In this document: positions 16,180-22,880 of the stretch, piece by piece
Layout: each line of letters opens with the position of its first letter
How positions within the stretch are numbered: the stretch's first letter is position 1
NCBI GenBank assembly: GCA_946610645.1
Contig: CAMOCK010000108.1
Span: 1-33,353, forward strand
Length of the DNA stretch: 33,353 nucleotides
From: an uncultured Bacteroidales bacterium
GTDB lineage: Bacteria > Bacteroidota > Bacteroidia > Bacteroidales > F082
Direction: 5' to 3'
Notes under the pieces: generated by a model
Database searches by the model: none
Seen by the model: the letters and a program-made list of their open reading frames with translations, nothing else
Told to the model about the DNA's origin: nothing
Translations under genes and position numbers: made by a program

Positions 16180-17322
16180 TCAGCACCCAATAGCCCTCGA
16201 AATCACCAGACGGAGGATTTCGGAGGTGCCTTCGCCGATTTGCAGAATGCGCTGGTCGCGGTAGAAACGCTCCATGTCGAACTCTTTCAGCAGCCCGTGG
16301 CCGCCCATCACCTGAACGGCGTTGTCGCACACCTCGGCGGCCACCTCGGAGCAATAGAGTTTCGCCATCGCAGCCTCCTTTCCGAAGGGGCGGTGCTGGT
16401 CCTTGAGCCAGCAGGCGTGGTAGAGCAGGTTGCGTGCGGCCTCAATCTTCACGGCCATGTCGGCGAGCTTGAAGGCCACGGCTTGGAACTTGCACACGGG
16501 CTTGCCAAACTGCACGCGCTTCTTGGAGTAGGCCAAGGACATCTCGTAAGCACCTTGCGCACAGCCCAATCCCATTGCGGCAATCGACAAACGGCCCGAA
16601 TCCAAGGTGGCGAGCATGATGTGCGAGCCTTCACCGGGCTTGCCGAGGATGCAGTCGTCGCCGAGGCGCACGTCCTCGAAAACGAGCTTGCCCGTGTTAG
16701 ATGCACGCCACATCATCTTGTCGTGCATGGGCGTTTGTGTGAAGCCTTCCTTCTTGTTCTCGACGAGCAGGGCCGTGAACTCCGGCTTGCCGTCCTTCAT
16801 GCCCGAAACGGCTTGCACCGTCGTGCCCAAGGTGAGCGGTGTCGCGCTGTTGGTGATGAAGATTTTGGAACCGTTGAGGTGCCACAGTGTGCCGTCGTAT
16901 TTGGCGGTGGTCTTGGTGCCGCGCGAGTCGCTTCCGGCATCTTCCTCGGTCAGGCCGAAGCCCCACAGACGGTCTTTGCAGAGGCGGGGCAGATATCGTT
17001 GCTTCTGCTCCTCGGTGCCGTAATCCTTGATGGGTCCGATGCCCAAACTGTTGTCGGCGGCGATGGTGGCGGCGGTGGAGCCGTCAACGCGGGCGAGTTC
17101 CTCCACGGCGATGATATAACTCAGGTTGTCAAGCCCTTGTCCGCCATATTCCTTCGGGACTGTCATGCCCAAAAGGCCGAGTTCAGCCATTTTCAGCGTC
17201 AGTTCGACATCGAAATGCTGGTCCTCGTCGTTTTCGCGGGCCACGGGTTTCACTTCCTGTTCGGCGAAGTCGCGCACACGTTGGCGCAGGGCTTCCTGTT
17301 CTTTAGTGAGGTCGAAGTTCAT
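16180..17322 (-). CDS. Acyl-CoA dehydrogenase (short-chain/butyryl-CoA type)
   Basis: A 380-residue FAD enzyme that introduces the alpha-beta double bond into short acyl-CoA esters, passing electrons to electron-transfer flavoprotein. Family landmarks are the N-terminal helical block (EQEALRQRVRDFAEQEV), GFGLTEEDAGSDSRGTKTTA lining the flavin, YSKKRVQFGKP, and QVMGGHGLLKEFDMERFYRD. The catalytic base is probably E364 in IGEGTSEI, the position used by butyryl- and medium-chain enzymes; isovaleryl-CoA dehydrogenases have Gly or Ala there, which argues against that substrate despite the similar tail. It begins 28 bp after the biotin carboxylase gene on the same strand, so the two are probably cotranscribed. 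Its 3' end is duplicated at 14812-14886. Confidence 0.92.
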   Translation of the reverse strand: MNFDLTKEQEALRQRVRDFAEQEVKPVARENDEDQHFDVELTLKMAELGLLGMTVPKEYGGQGLDNLSYIIAVEELARVDGSTAATIAADNSLGIGPIKDYGTEEQKQRYLPRLCKDRLWGFGLTEEDAGSDSRGTKTTAKYDGTLWHLNGSKIFITNSATPLTLGTTVQAVSGMKDGKPEFTALLVENKKEGFTQTPMHDKMMWRASNTGKLVFEDVRLGDDCILGKPGEGSHIMLATLDSGRLSIAAMGLGCAQGAYEMSLAYSKKRVQFGKPVCKFQAVAFKLADMAVKIEAARNLLYHACWLKDQHRPFGKEAAMAKLYCSEVAAEVCDNAVQVMGGHGLLKEFDMERFYRDQRILQIGEGTSEILRLVISRAIGC

Positions 17323-17350
17323 ATATTTTTGGATTTCAAGATTTCATATT

Positions 17351-19345
17351 TCAAGATTCCAACTCTAAAAGTTGCATTTTATTATCCACCATCTGCCCTT
17401 CGGCGACGAGGATTTTCTTCACTTTGGCGGTTCCGGCGGCCACGATGTTGTTCTCCATCTTCATGGCTTCCACTACCATCATAATCGTACCTTCGTTCAC
17501 TGTGTCGCCTTCTTTTACGTTGATTTTCACCACCTTGCCTGGCATAGGCGACACCAATCGCGACTTGTCGCTCACCGTTTCCTTGCAGGCGTAGTCGGTC
17601 GTGTCGTTCAGTTGGTCGGTGCGGAAACAATTGAAGTTGAGGCCATGGAAATTGACGATGGTCTTTTGCTCGTCGTTGATGGAGCAGTAAACCGTCTCGG
17701 TGCGACCGTTCAGCATGATTTTCAGTTGTTTGTTGTCGTATTGGATAAACTCCACCCCAAACGGATGGCCATCAACCGCGCCTTTGATTTTTCCTGCTTC
17801 GGCGGCGCAAATGCTGACGGGAATCTTCTTGCCTTCCACATCCACAACGAGTTGCATATTGTAGCGCCAATAGCCGATTTTTTCCCAAACGTTTTCGGGA
17901 TGCTGCTCGACTTGTTTCTTGCAGAAGTCGTACATGAGGAACGAAACAGTAATATCGTTGATATTCAAGTTGTTGCGACTTTCATTCAAGGCTTTCAACA
18001 AAACCTCTTGATGCGAGGCACAAAAACCTGTATCTATCTTGTTATCAACGAAATCCGCATTTTTGATGACTTCCCAAAGATAGGCCTTGTTGGTGGTCAG
18101 GCCTTGGATGATGAAGTCTTTCAGGGCGCGTTGGGCGGTTTCCAAAGCCGCTTGACGGTCTTTGGCATGACAGCTCAACTTGGCAATCATTGGGTCGTAA
18201 GCTTCTGAAATCGTGCAGGTTCCGTCAATGCTACTATCGACCCTTGCGCCGCGCACTTGCGGCTCGTGGTAGGCCGTCACTTTGCCGGGCGTGGGCAGGA
18301 AGCCGTTTTCAGGGTTTTCAGCGTAAATACGAAGTTCGACAGCATGTCCTTGCGGCTGTATGGATTCCTGCGTCCAGCCCATTTCCTTGCCTCGCGCGAT
18401 GCGAATCTGCTCCTCCACGATGTCGATGCCCGTGCGCAGCTCCGTGACGGGATGCTCCACCTGAATGCGCGTGTTCATCTCCAAAAAGTAGAAATTCAGG
18501 TCTTTATCGACCAAAAACTCCACCGTTCCAGCATTTTGGTAGCCGATGGCCATGCACAACTTGACCGCTGTTTCGCACAATTGTTGGCGTTTTTCGTCCG
18601 TCAAAGTCGGCGAGGGCGACTCCTCGATGATTTTCTGGTAACGGCGTTGTATGGTGCACTCGCGCTCGTGCAAATGGATGACTTTGCCGAAGTGGTCGGC
18701 CAAAACCTGCACTTCGACATGCCGCGGATTTTCAATGTATTGCTCGACGAAAACGATGCCGTCGCCGAAGTATTTTTCCGCCTCGCGGGAGGCGCGTTCC
18801 ATCTCGTCCTTCAGGTCGCTTTTTTCCCAAACGATGTGCATTCCCTTGCCGCCGCCACCCGCCGCCGCCTTTATTAATATAGGATAAGGAAGCGTGTCGG
18901 CCTGTTCAAGAATCTCCTCATGGCTGCCCATCATGCCGAAAGTGACAGGGATGCCATGCTTGACCGCCACTTTTCTTGCCGCCACCTTGTTGCCCATCAG
19001 CCGCATGACTTCGGCGTTGGGACCGATGAAAACCAGGTTGTTGGCTTCGCAAGCCTCGACCAATTCAGGGCTTTCGGAAAGGAAACCGTAACCCGGATGA
19101 ATGGCATCCGCGCCCGTGTCCAAAGCCGCGTCGATGATTTTCTGTACGTTGAGATAGGTGTCTTTCAACGCGCCGTTGCCCAAAGGACAAGCCTCGTCGG
19201 CCATGCGCCGGTGTAAGGCGTTGGAATCGTCGTCGGCAAAGACCGCCACCGAGGCGATGTGCAGCTTGCGCAAAGTCTTGATGATGCGCACGGCAATCTC
19301 CCCTCGGTTGGCAATCAGCACTTTATGGATTTTCTTGCTGTTCAT
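17351..19345 (-). CDS. Acyl-CoA carboxylase alpha subunit (biotin carboxylase + biotin carrier)
   Basis: A 664-residue fused subunit of the propionyl-/methylcrotonyl-CoA carboxylase class. The biotin carboxylase part starts at KVLIANRGEIAVRIIKTL and carries the ATP-grasp glycine loop KAAAGGGGKGMHIV and the active-site block EMNTRIQVEHPVTE. A middle BT-like region follows, and the C-terminal biotinyl domain has VVEAMKMENN with the biotinylated lysine at K629. ATP and bicarbonate carboxylate the biotin; a separate carboxyltransferase subunit, not in this window, would transfer the carboxyl group. ATG 19345 is preferred over 19360 because the -7 element at 19365-19372 would put transcription start at about 19358. 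With the acyl-CoA dehydrogenase it suggests branched or odd-chain acyl-CoA metabolism; the exact substrate is unresolved. Confidence 0.9.
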   Translation of the reverse strand: MNSKKIHKVLIANRGEIAVRIIKTLRKLHIASVAVFADDDSNALHRRMADEACPLGNGALKDTYLNVQKIIDAALDTGADAIHPGYGFLSESPELVEACEANNLVFIGPNAEVMRLMGNKVAARKVAVKHGIPVTFGMMGSHEEILEQADTLPYPILIKAAAGGGGKGMHIVWEKSDLKDEMERASREAEKYFGDGIVFVEQYIENPRHVEVQVLADHFGKVIHLHERECTIQRRYQKIIEESPSPTLTDEKRQQLCETAVKLCMAIGYQNAGTVEFLVDKDLNFYFLEMNTRIQVEHPVTELRTGIDIVEEQIRIARGKEMGWTQESIQPQGHAVELRIYAENPENGFLPTPGKVTAYHEPQVRGARVDSSIDGTCTISEAYDPMIAKLSCHAKDRQAALETAQRALKDFIIQGLTTNKAYLWEVIKNADFVDNKIDTGFCASHQEVLLKALNESRNNLNINDITVSFLMYDFCKKQVEQHPENVWEKIGYWRYNMQLVVDVEGKKIPVSICAAEAGKIKGAVDGHPFGVEFIQYDNKQLKIMLNGRTETVYCSINDEQKTIVNFHGLNFNCFRTDQLNDTTDYACKETVSDKSRLVSPMPGKVVKINVKEGDTVNEGTIMMVVEAMKMENNIVAAGTAKVKKILVAEGQMVDNKMQLLELES

Positions 19346-19364
19346 GGTTCGTTCAGTCATGGGA

Positions 19365-19372
19365 CAAAAGTA
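19365..19372 (-). promoter_or_regulatory. Probable -7 element for the carboxylase-dehydrogenase operon
   Basis: TACTTTTG on the - strand fits TAnnTTTG. A TTGG lies 23 nt upstream, longer than the preferred 19-21. It ends only 5 bp before the 19360 ATG, which decides for the start at 19345 with a short leader. Confidence 0.5.
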
Positions 19373-19460
19373 GTGAATTTTTGAAATTTCGCCGCCAAAA
19401 ACTGATTTCTTGTGTTTTTCGGGGTTTCGGCGAGTCTTTTTGAACGCCAAAAAGTGCCTT

Positions 19461-19505
19461 CAACTCTGCGGAAAGTGCTTTTTTTTGATAGATTCCGCAG
19501 AGTTG
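19461..19505. repeat. 45-bp direct repeat, left copy (hairpin) flanking the 19548 ATPase
   Basis: Identical over all 45 bp to 20986-21030. Each copy is an inverted repeat with perfect 12-bp arms CAACTCTGCGGA / TCCGCAGAGTTG around a loop containing a T8 run. The left copy can extend outward (AAAAAGTGCCTT / AAGCACTTTTTT) with one bulged base; the right copy cannot. Confidence 0.9.
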
Positions 19506-19519
19506 AAGCACTTTTTTGT

Positions 19520-19527
19520 TATTTTTG
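19520..19527 (+). promoter_or_regulatory. Probable -7 element for the 19548 ATPase
   Basis: TATTTTTG fits TAnnTTTG, 20 bp before the ATG. No TTG at the usual distance is seen; the position 19 nt upstream falls inside the 45-bp repeat. Confidence 0.45.
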
Positions 19528-19547
19528 CGGCATCAAATCCATGCAAG

Positions 19548-20966
19548 ATGATTATCGGAAGAACCAAAGAAAAGGAAAAGATGATACGGGCGTATCAGTC
19601 TGAGTATTCGCAATTTGTAACTGTTTATGGCCGTCGTCGCGTAGGCAAAACCTTTTTTGTCAAGGAAACTTTCGGCTATAAATTCACCTTCGAGCACGCA
19701 GGATTGGCGCGCACCGGCATGAAAGGGCAGTTGGCCGCATGGAAATCGTCGCTCCACGACGCGGGCGTGGCCAAGCCTAAACTCCCCAAAAACTGGCTCG
19801 ACGCCTTCGACATGCTCAAAGAGCTCATCAAGGCCTCCGACGAGAAAAAAAAAGTCATCTTCATCGACGAAATGCCTTGGATGGACACTTTGCACTCCGG
19901 ATTCATCCCGGCATTGGAACACTTTTGGAACGGCTGGGCCTCGGGACGGAAAGACATCTTGCTAATCGTTTGTGGTTCAGCCACTTCATGGATTATCAAC
20001 AAACTCATCAAGAACCATGGCGGACTGCGGGGCCGCATCACGGCGAAAATCTTCATCCAGCCTTTCACCTTGGCGGAATGCGAGCGTTATGCCAAAGCCT
20101 TCAAGTTGGGCATGAGCCGAAGGCAAATCGTTGAAGCTTACATGGTTATGGGTGGCATACCTTTCTATTGGTCCTATCTCGACAGGACAAAGAGCCTCGC
20201 GCAAAACATTGACGACTTGGTTTTCAACCCCAATGGCGAACTTTACGACGAGTTTGACGCGCTTTATGCCTCACTGTTCAAAAACCCCGAGGCCTACGTC
20301 CAAGCCATCACCATCCTTGGGAAAAAGAAGGCCGGCATGACTCGTGAGGAGTTGATCAAAGAAGGCATGGACGACAACGGTAAACTCACTAAAATCCTCG
20401 CCGAACTCGAATATTGCGGCTTCATCAGGAAATACAACACTATCGGCTTCAAGAAGAAAAACGCTGTTTTTCAATTGATTGACTCATACACCTTGTTCTA
20501 TTTCAAGTTCATCGCGGAGAACTCGCGCGGCGACAAGCATTTTTGGTCTGTCAATCAAAACACGCCACTGTATTACAATTGGTGCGGCTTGGCTTTCGAG
20601 CGGGTTTGTTTCGCCCACGAGGAGCAAATCCTTCAGGCTTTGGGCATTTCGGGCGTTTCGACTGTTTTCTACTCGTGGCGGACAACGGCAGACGAAAACA
20701 CAGAATCGGGGGCGCAAATCGACTTGGTCATCGACCGCACCGATGGGGTCATCAACCTTTGCGAAATCAAGTTCACGAAAGAGCCATTCGCGGTAAATGC
20801 CGACGACGAGGACAATTTGGAAACCAAAATCGCCCGTCTTTCCGAAGAAACCCGAACCGACAAGGCCATTCATTTGGTGCTGATTTCAGCCAAAGGATTG
20901 AAGAAAAACGAATATTCAAGTATCTTCCAGAATATCATCACTTTAGAAGATTTATTCAAAGCATAA
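19548..20966 (+). CDS. Archaeal-type AAA ATPase with DUF234-like C-terminus
   Basis: A 472-residue ATPase of the STAND/MNS-like group (archaeal ATPase plus DUF234). It opens with IIGRTKEKEKMIRAYQSE, Walker A is GRRRVGKT (residues 28-35) and Walker B is VIFIDEMPW (D107-E108), with a sensor-like LLIVCGSATSW after it. A winged-helix stretch (MTREELIKEGMDDNGKLTKILAELEYCGFI) precedes a C-terminal PD-(D/E)xK-like domain: D392 in GAQIDLVIDR and E406-x-K408 in CEIKF. Start 19548 is preferred since it begins at the conserved IIGR and follows a -7 element; the longer frame would run through the 45-bp hairpin repeat. The gene is bounded by identical 45-bp repeats. Function unproven; nuclease or defence-related activity is possible. 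Confidence 0.88.
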   Translation: MIIGRTKEKEKMIRAYQSEYSQFVTVYGRRRVGKTFFVKETFGYKFTFEHAGLARTGMKGQLAAWKSSLHDAGVAKPKLPKNWLDAFDMLKELIKASDEKKKVIFIDEMPWMDTLHSGFIPALEHFWNGWASGRKDILLIVCGSATSWIINKLIKNHGGLRGRITAKIFIQPFTLAECERYAKAFKLGMSRRQIVEAYMVMGGIPFYWSYLDRTKSLAQNIDDLVFNPNGELYDEFDALYASLFKNPEAYVQAITILGKKKAGMTREELIKEGMDDNGKLTKILAELEYCGFIRKYNTIGFKKKNAVFQLIDSYTLFYFKFIAENSRGDKHFWSVNQNTPLYYNWCGLAFERVCFAHEEQILQALGISGVSTVFYSWRTTADENTESGAQIDLVIDRTDGVINLCEIKFTKEPFAVNADDEDNLETKIARLSEETRTDKAIHLVLISAKGLKKNEYSSIFQNIITLEDLFKA

Positions 20967-20985
20967 TCCTCCAAAAAACAGCCCT

Positions 20986-21030
20986 CAACTCTGCGGAAAG
21001 TGCTTTTTTTTGATAGATTCCGCAGAGTTG
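20986..21030. repeat. 45-bp direct repeat, right copy (hairpin) flanking the 19548 ATPase
   Basis: Perfect copy of 19461-19505, beginning 20 bp after the ATPase stop. It may also serve as the ATPase's transcription terminator, although its T run lies in the loop rather than after the stem. Confidence 0.9.
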
Positions 21031-21107
21031 GAGTATGTATTTTGGTTCATAACAGATAGAAAAACAAGTTTTTTTCCAAAAACCAAAGCACAGTTTCAAA
21101 AACAATG

Positions 21108-21115
21108 TAATTTTG
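21108..21115 (+). promoter_or_regulatory. Probable -7 element for the leader/HTH gene
   Basis: TAATTTTG fits TAnnTTTG. No TTG at the usual -33 distance. Transcription would start near 21122, at the beginning of the folded leader. Confidence 0.5.
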
Positions 21116-21117
21116 CA

Positions 21118-21395
21118 CCGTCAACCCGCCGAAGCCTCTGACGGGACAGCGGACGGGTGACAAACATTTTGAGAAGACGTTAGACTGACGTTTTATCTGC
21201 GGCTTGTTCGAATCTCGCAAATTCAATTCGTTCGCATGGTAAAGCAATGGCTGGCGTCCATGGCATCGTTGACACCTTATATATATTGTGTCAACGAGGG
21301 CGTGGGCTTCGGTATTGCTTATCTTCGAACGAAGGGCAATGCGAGAGCCTGAACAAGCGGGATAAGCAAAGACAGGATTCCCGCGCTTTTTCTTT
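21118..21395 (+). ncRNA. Candidate structured leader or small RNA with intrinsic terminator
   Basis: No gene is seen in 20967-21471; this part folds strongly. Four nested pairings occur in order: 21193-21219 with 21340-21369 (GCTTGTTC/GAACAAGC core, imperfect), 21227-21234 with 21326-21333 (TTCGTTCG/CGAACGAA), 21243-21249 with 21314-21320 (AAGCAAT/ATTGCTT) and an apical hairpin 21268-21276/21289-21297 (CGTTGACAC/GTGTCAACG). An alternative hairpin GCGGGA (21357-21362)/TCCCGC (21379-21384) is followed by TTTTTCTTT (21387-21395), a terminator that shares bases with the outer stem. A further hairpin TCGGCA/TGCCGA (21425-21446) precedes the HTH gene. This is either an attenuated leader of the HTH gene or an independent small RNA. 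Identity inferred only from pairing seen by eye. Confidence 0.45.
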
Positions 21396-21471
21396 ATGTT
21401 CCAACGAAACAAGACGACAAAACCTCGGCATCTGGGAGTCTGCCGATAAGGAAAAGAAGGACGGTCCAAAC

Positions 21472-21723
21472 ATGAACGACATCCATTTCGGCAATATGAT
21501 TCTCCGCGAATTGCGCAAGCAACGCTATAGCGTGTCATGGTTTGCAAAAGAGATGGGCAGCGACCGCAGCAACATGTACAAGCTATTGGCCCGCCCGCAC
21601 CTCAACACGGATTTTGTGCTTCGAGCCTCGCGCTTGCTCCGTCATGATTTTTTTGGCGAAGCCTCAACCCAATTACTTGACAAGTCCTGTGCTTGTGGTG
21701 AAAACAACAACATCTTGTGGTGA
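21472..21723 (+). CDS. Small HTH DNA-binding protein
   Basis: An 83-residue protein of a type common in Bacteroidales: after HFGNMILRELRKQ, the segment YSVSWFAKEMGSDRSNMYKL reads as an XRE-like helix-turn-helix, followed by LLARPHLNTDFVLRASRLL and RHDFFGEAS. The remaining tail (CACGENNNILW) is short. It probably binds DNA as a dimer and regulates transcription; the target is unknown. ATG 21472 is chosen because the conserved-looking fold begins there, whereas the open frame extending upstream crosses the structured leader and has no protein-like character. The 350-nt leader upstream suggests control by attenuation. A lipoprotein gene follows with its own promoter. Confidence 0.75.
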   Translation: MNDIHFGNMILRELRKQRYSVSWFAKEMGSDRSNMYKLLARPHLNTDFVLRASRLLRHDFFGEASTQLLDKSCACGENNNILW

Positions 21724-21743
21724 AAGTAACAACAAGGAATAGG

Positions 21744-21773
21744 TTGGTTTTTAAGAGATTAGTCGTTACTTTG
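21744..21773 (+). promoter_or_regulatory. Promoter for the 21827 lipoprotein
   Basis: TTG (21744-21746) and TTACTTTG (21766-21773) are 19 nt apart; the -7 box deviates from TAnnTTTG at one position. The leader is about 45 nt. Confidence 0.55.
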
Positions 21774-21826
21774 CTTAATCTAACTACAAAAAAAGAAAAA
21801 ATCGTAACACATTAAAATTCAAGACT

Positions 21827-22669
21827 ATGAAACAAATTTACAAAAATCTCGCACTGCTCGTCATGCTGGGAGCGGCCCTTGTCGGATGTAGCAAGAAAGT
21901 GGACAACCCAAAACCGAGCGTTAAGGCGATTTCGGGCAATGGATTCGTGTCCGACTCAAAAAAAATAAAGCCCAACACCACAGTCAAGTTTGGCTTTGAT
22001 GCGGCCAGCAATGCACAAACCAACCAAAGCCTTTCCAAATTCAGGGTTTTCATCTCTGGAGAGCCTAACACCAACACCGTGATTTACGACACCGTCTTCA
22101 CGTTGAACGATGAAAAGACTTTCCATTTTGAAGGTGAATTCACCTTTGCGGAGCTTGGAAGATGGCAAATCGTGGGTCGCGCTTTCGATGCCGCTGGCGA
22201 GGAAGGTTCGGAGTACATTGATATTACAGTGCTGATGGAAAACTCCTTCACATGGAAAAAAGCAGGCGGCACGCTGACAGGCTTCGGCGAATATGGCTTG
22301 ATTTGGGACGAAGGCTTTGCACAAGACACCATTTGCCTGACCCCTGCTGACACCATGACGACAGTACTTCTGAAACTCTCCACTACAGAGTGGAACAACA
22401 TCTACACAGAAGCCCACAAGAGGTTGCTTTTCAACGACATCAGAAAGAACTACAACAAAGAAGACCAAACCAAGAACGAATACAAAAAGTACGAGATAGA
22501 AACTTATAAAGGCATTTTGACCAAAAAGGAAACAGCCACCTACAACGATGTGCTTGTTGTGTATAACAAGGACGACGACGAGAAAAACCTTCTGCTTTAC
22601 ATCAACAATTCCTATGCGGAGGACTACAACGGCCAGTTGTATCTGACGGTACACGGGAAACTGAAATAA
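21827..22669 (+). CDS. Predicted lipoprotein, unknown function
   Basis: A 280-residue exported protein with a clear lipoprotein signal: MKQIYKNLALLVMLGAALVGC, lipobox LVGC with Cys21. Residues of about 30-130 have an Ig/PKD-like beta pattern (TVKFGFDAAS, FRVFISGEP, FHFEGEFTFAELGRWQIVGRAFDAAGEEGSEYIDITV), which is often found in outer-membrane-anchored surface proteins. The second half (FTWKKAGGTLTGFGEYGLIWD onward) is rich in Lys, Glu and Tyr with no family I recognise. It has its own promoter and is followed by a hairpin, so it is probably transcribed alone. Confidence 0.82.
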   Translation: MKQIYKNLALLVMLGAALVGCSKKVDNPKPSVKAISGNGFVSDSKKIKPNTTVKFGFDAASNAQTNQSLSKFRVFISGEPNTNTVIYDTVFTLNDEKTFHFEGEFTFAELGRWQIVGRAFDAAGEEGSEYIDITVLMENSFTWKKAGGTLTGFGEYGLIWDEGFAQDTICLTPADTMTTVLLKLSTTEWNNIYTEAHKRLLFNDIRKNYNKEDQTKNEYKKYEIETYKGILTKKETATYNDVLVVYNKDDDEKNLLLYINNSYAEDYNGQLYLTVHGKLK

Positions 22670-22705
22670 AACAGTAATAACACATAGATATAGATAATGA
22701 TGGTT

Positions 22706-22729
22706 CAAGGCCACTTTCGGGTGGCCTTG
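22706..22729 (+). terminator. Hairpin after the lipoprotein gene, possible terminator
   Basis: Perfect 9-bp stem CAAGGCCAC / GTGGCCTTG with a 6-nt loop, 36 bp after the stop. There is no T run after it on the + strand, so termination by this hairpin is uncertain. A second inverted repeat (CGCTTCAAA / TTTGAAGCG, 22750-22804) follows. Confidence 0.5.
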
Positions 22730-22852
22730 TCCGTTCATAGGTCAAAATTCGCTTCAAACCTGCTAAACTTCGAAAATTTTGGCCTGTTAAGTAGTTTTGA
22801 AGCGGGTATGTGGCCAAAATCAGATGTTTTTCCGAGCAAACTAAAAATTCCC

Positions 22853-22860
22853 TACTTTTG
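22853..22860 (+). promoter_or_regulatory. Probable -7 element for the SDR gene
   Basis: TACTTTTG, a perfect TAnnTTTG match 20 bp before ATG 22881. No TTG at -33. The open frame extending upstream to 22860 would overlap this element. Confidence 0.5.
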
Positions 22861-22880
22861 TGTCGCTCAATCGACAACAA

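Noticed and set aside
14812-16254. The 75-bp repeat as a transposition target duplication
   Set aside because: Far too long for a transposase-made duplication, and the two copies differ at five synonymous positions, which does not fit a recent duplication event.
16180-17322. Isovaleryl-CoA dehydrogenase
   Set aside because: Glu occupies the catalytic position in GEGTSEI, whereas isovaleryl-CoA dehydrogenases have Gly or Ala there and take their base from another helix.
21247-21471. Upstream extension of the HTH protein to 21247
   Set aside because: The added 75 residues lie within the folded leader and its terminator and do not read like protein.
21047-21547. A 166-codon - strand frame across the structured leader
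   Set aside because: Rich in Cys, Arg and Ser with no recognisable motif, crosses the hairpins and the HTH gene, and has no promoter. The palindromic structure creates open frames on both strands.
22750-22804. Inverted repeat upstream of the SDR gene as a riboswitch
   Set aside because: It lies upstream of the -7 element of the SDR gene and so would not be in its leader; arms are short (9 bp). More likely a transcription end signal or operator.
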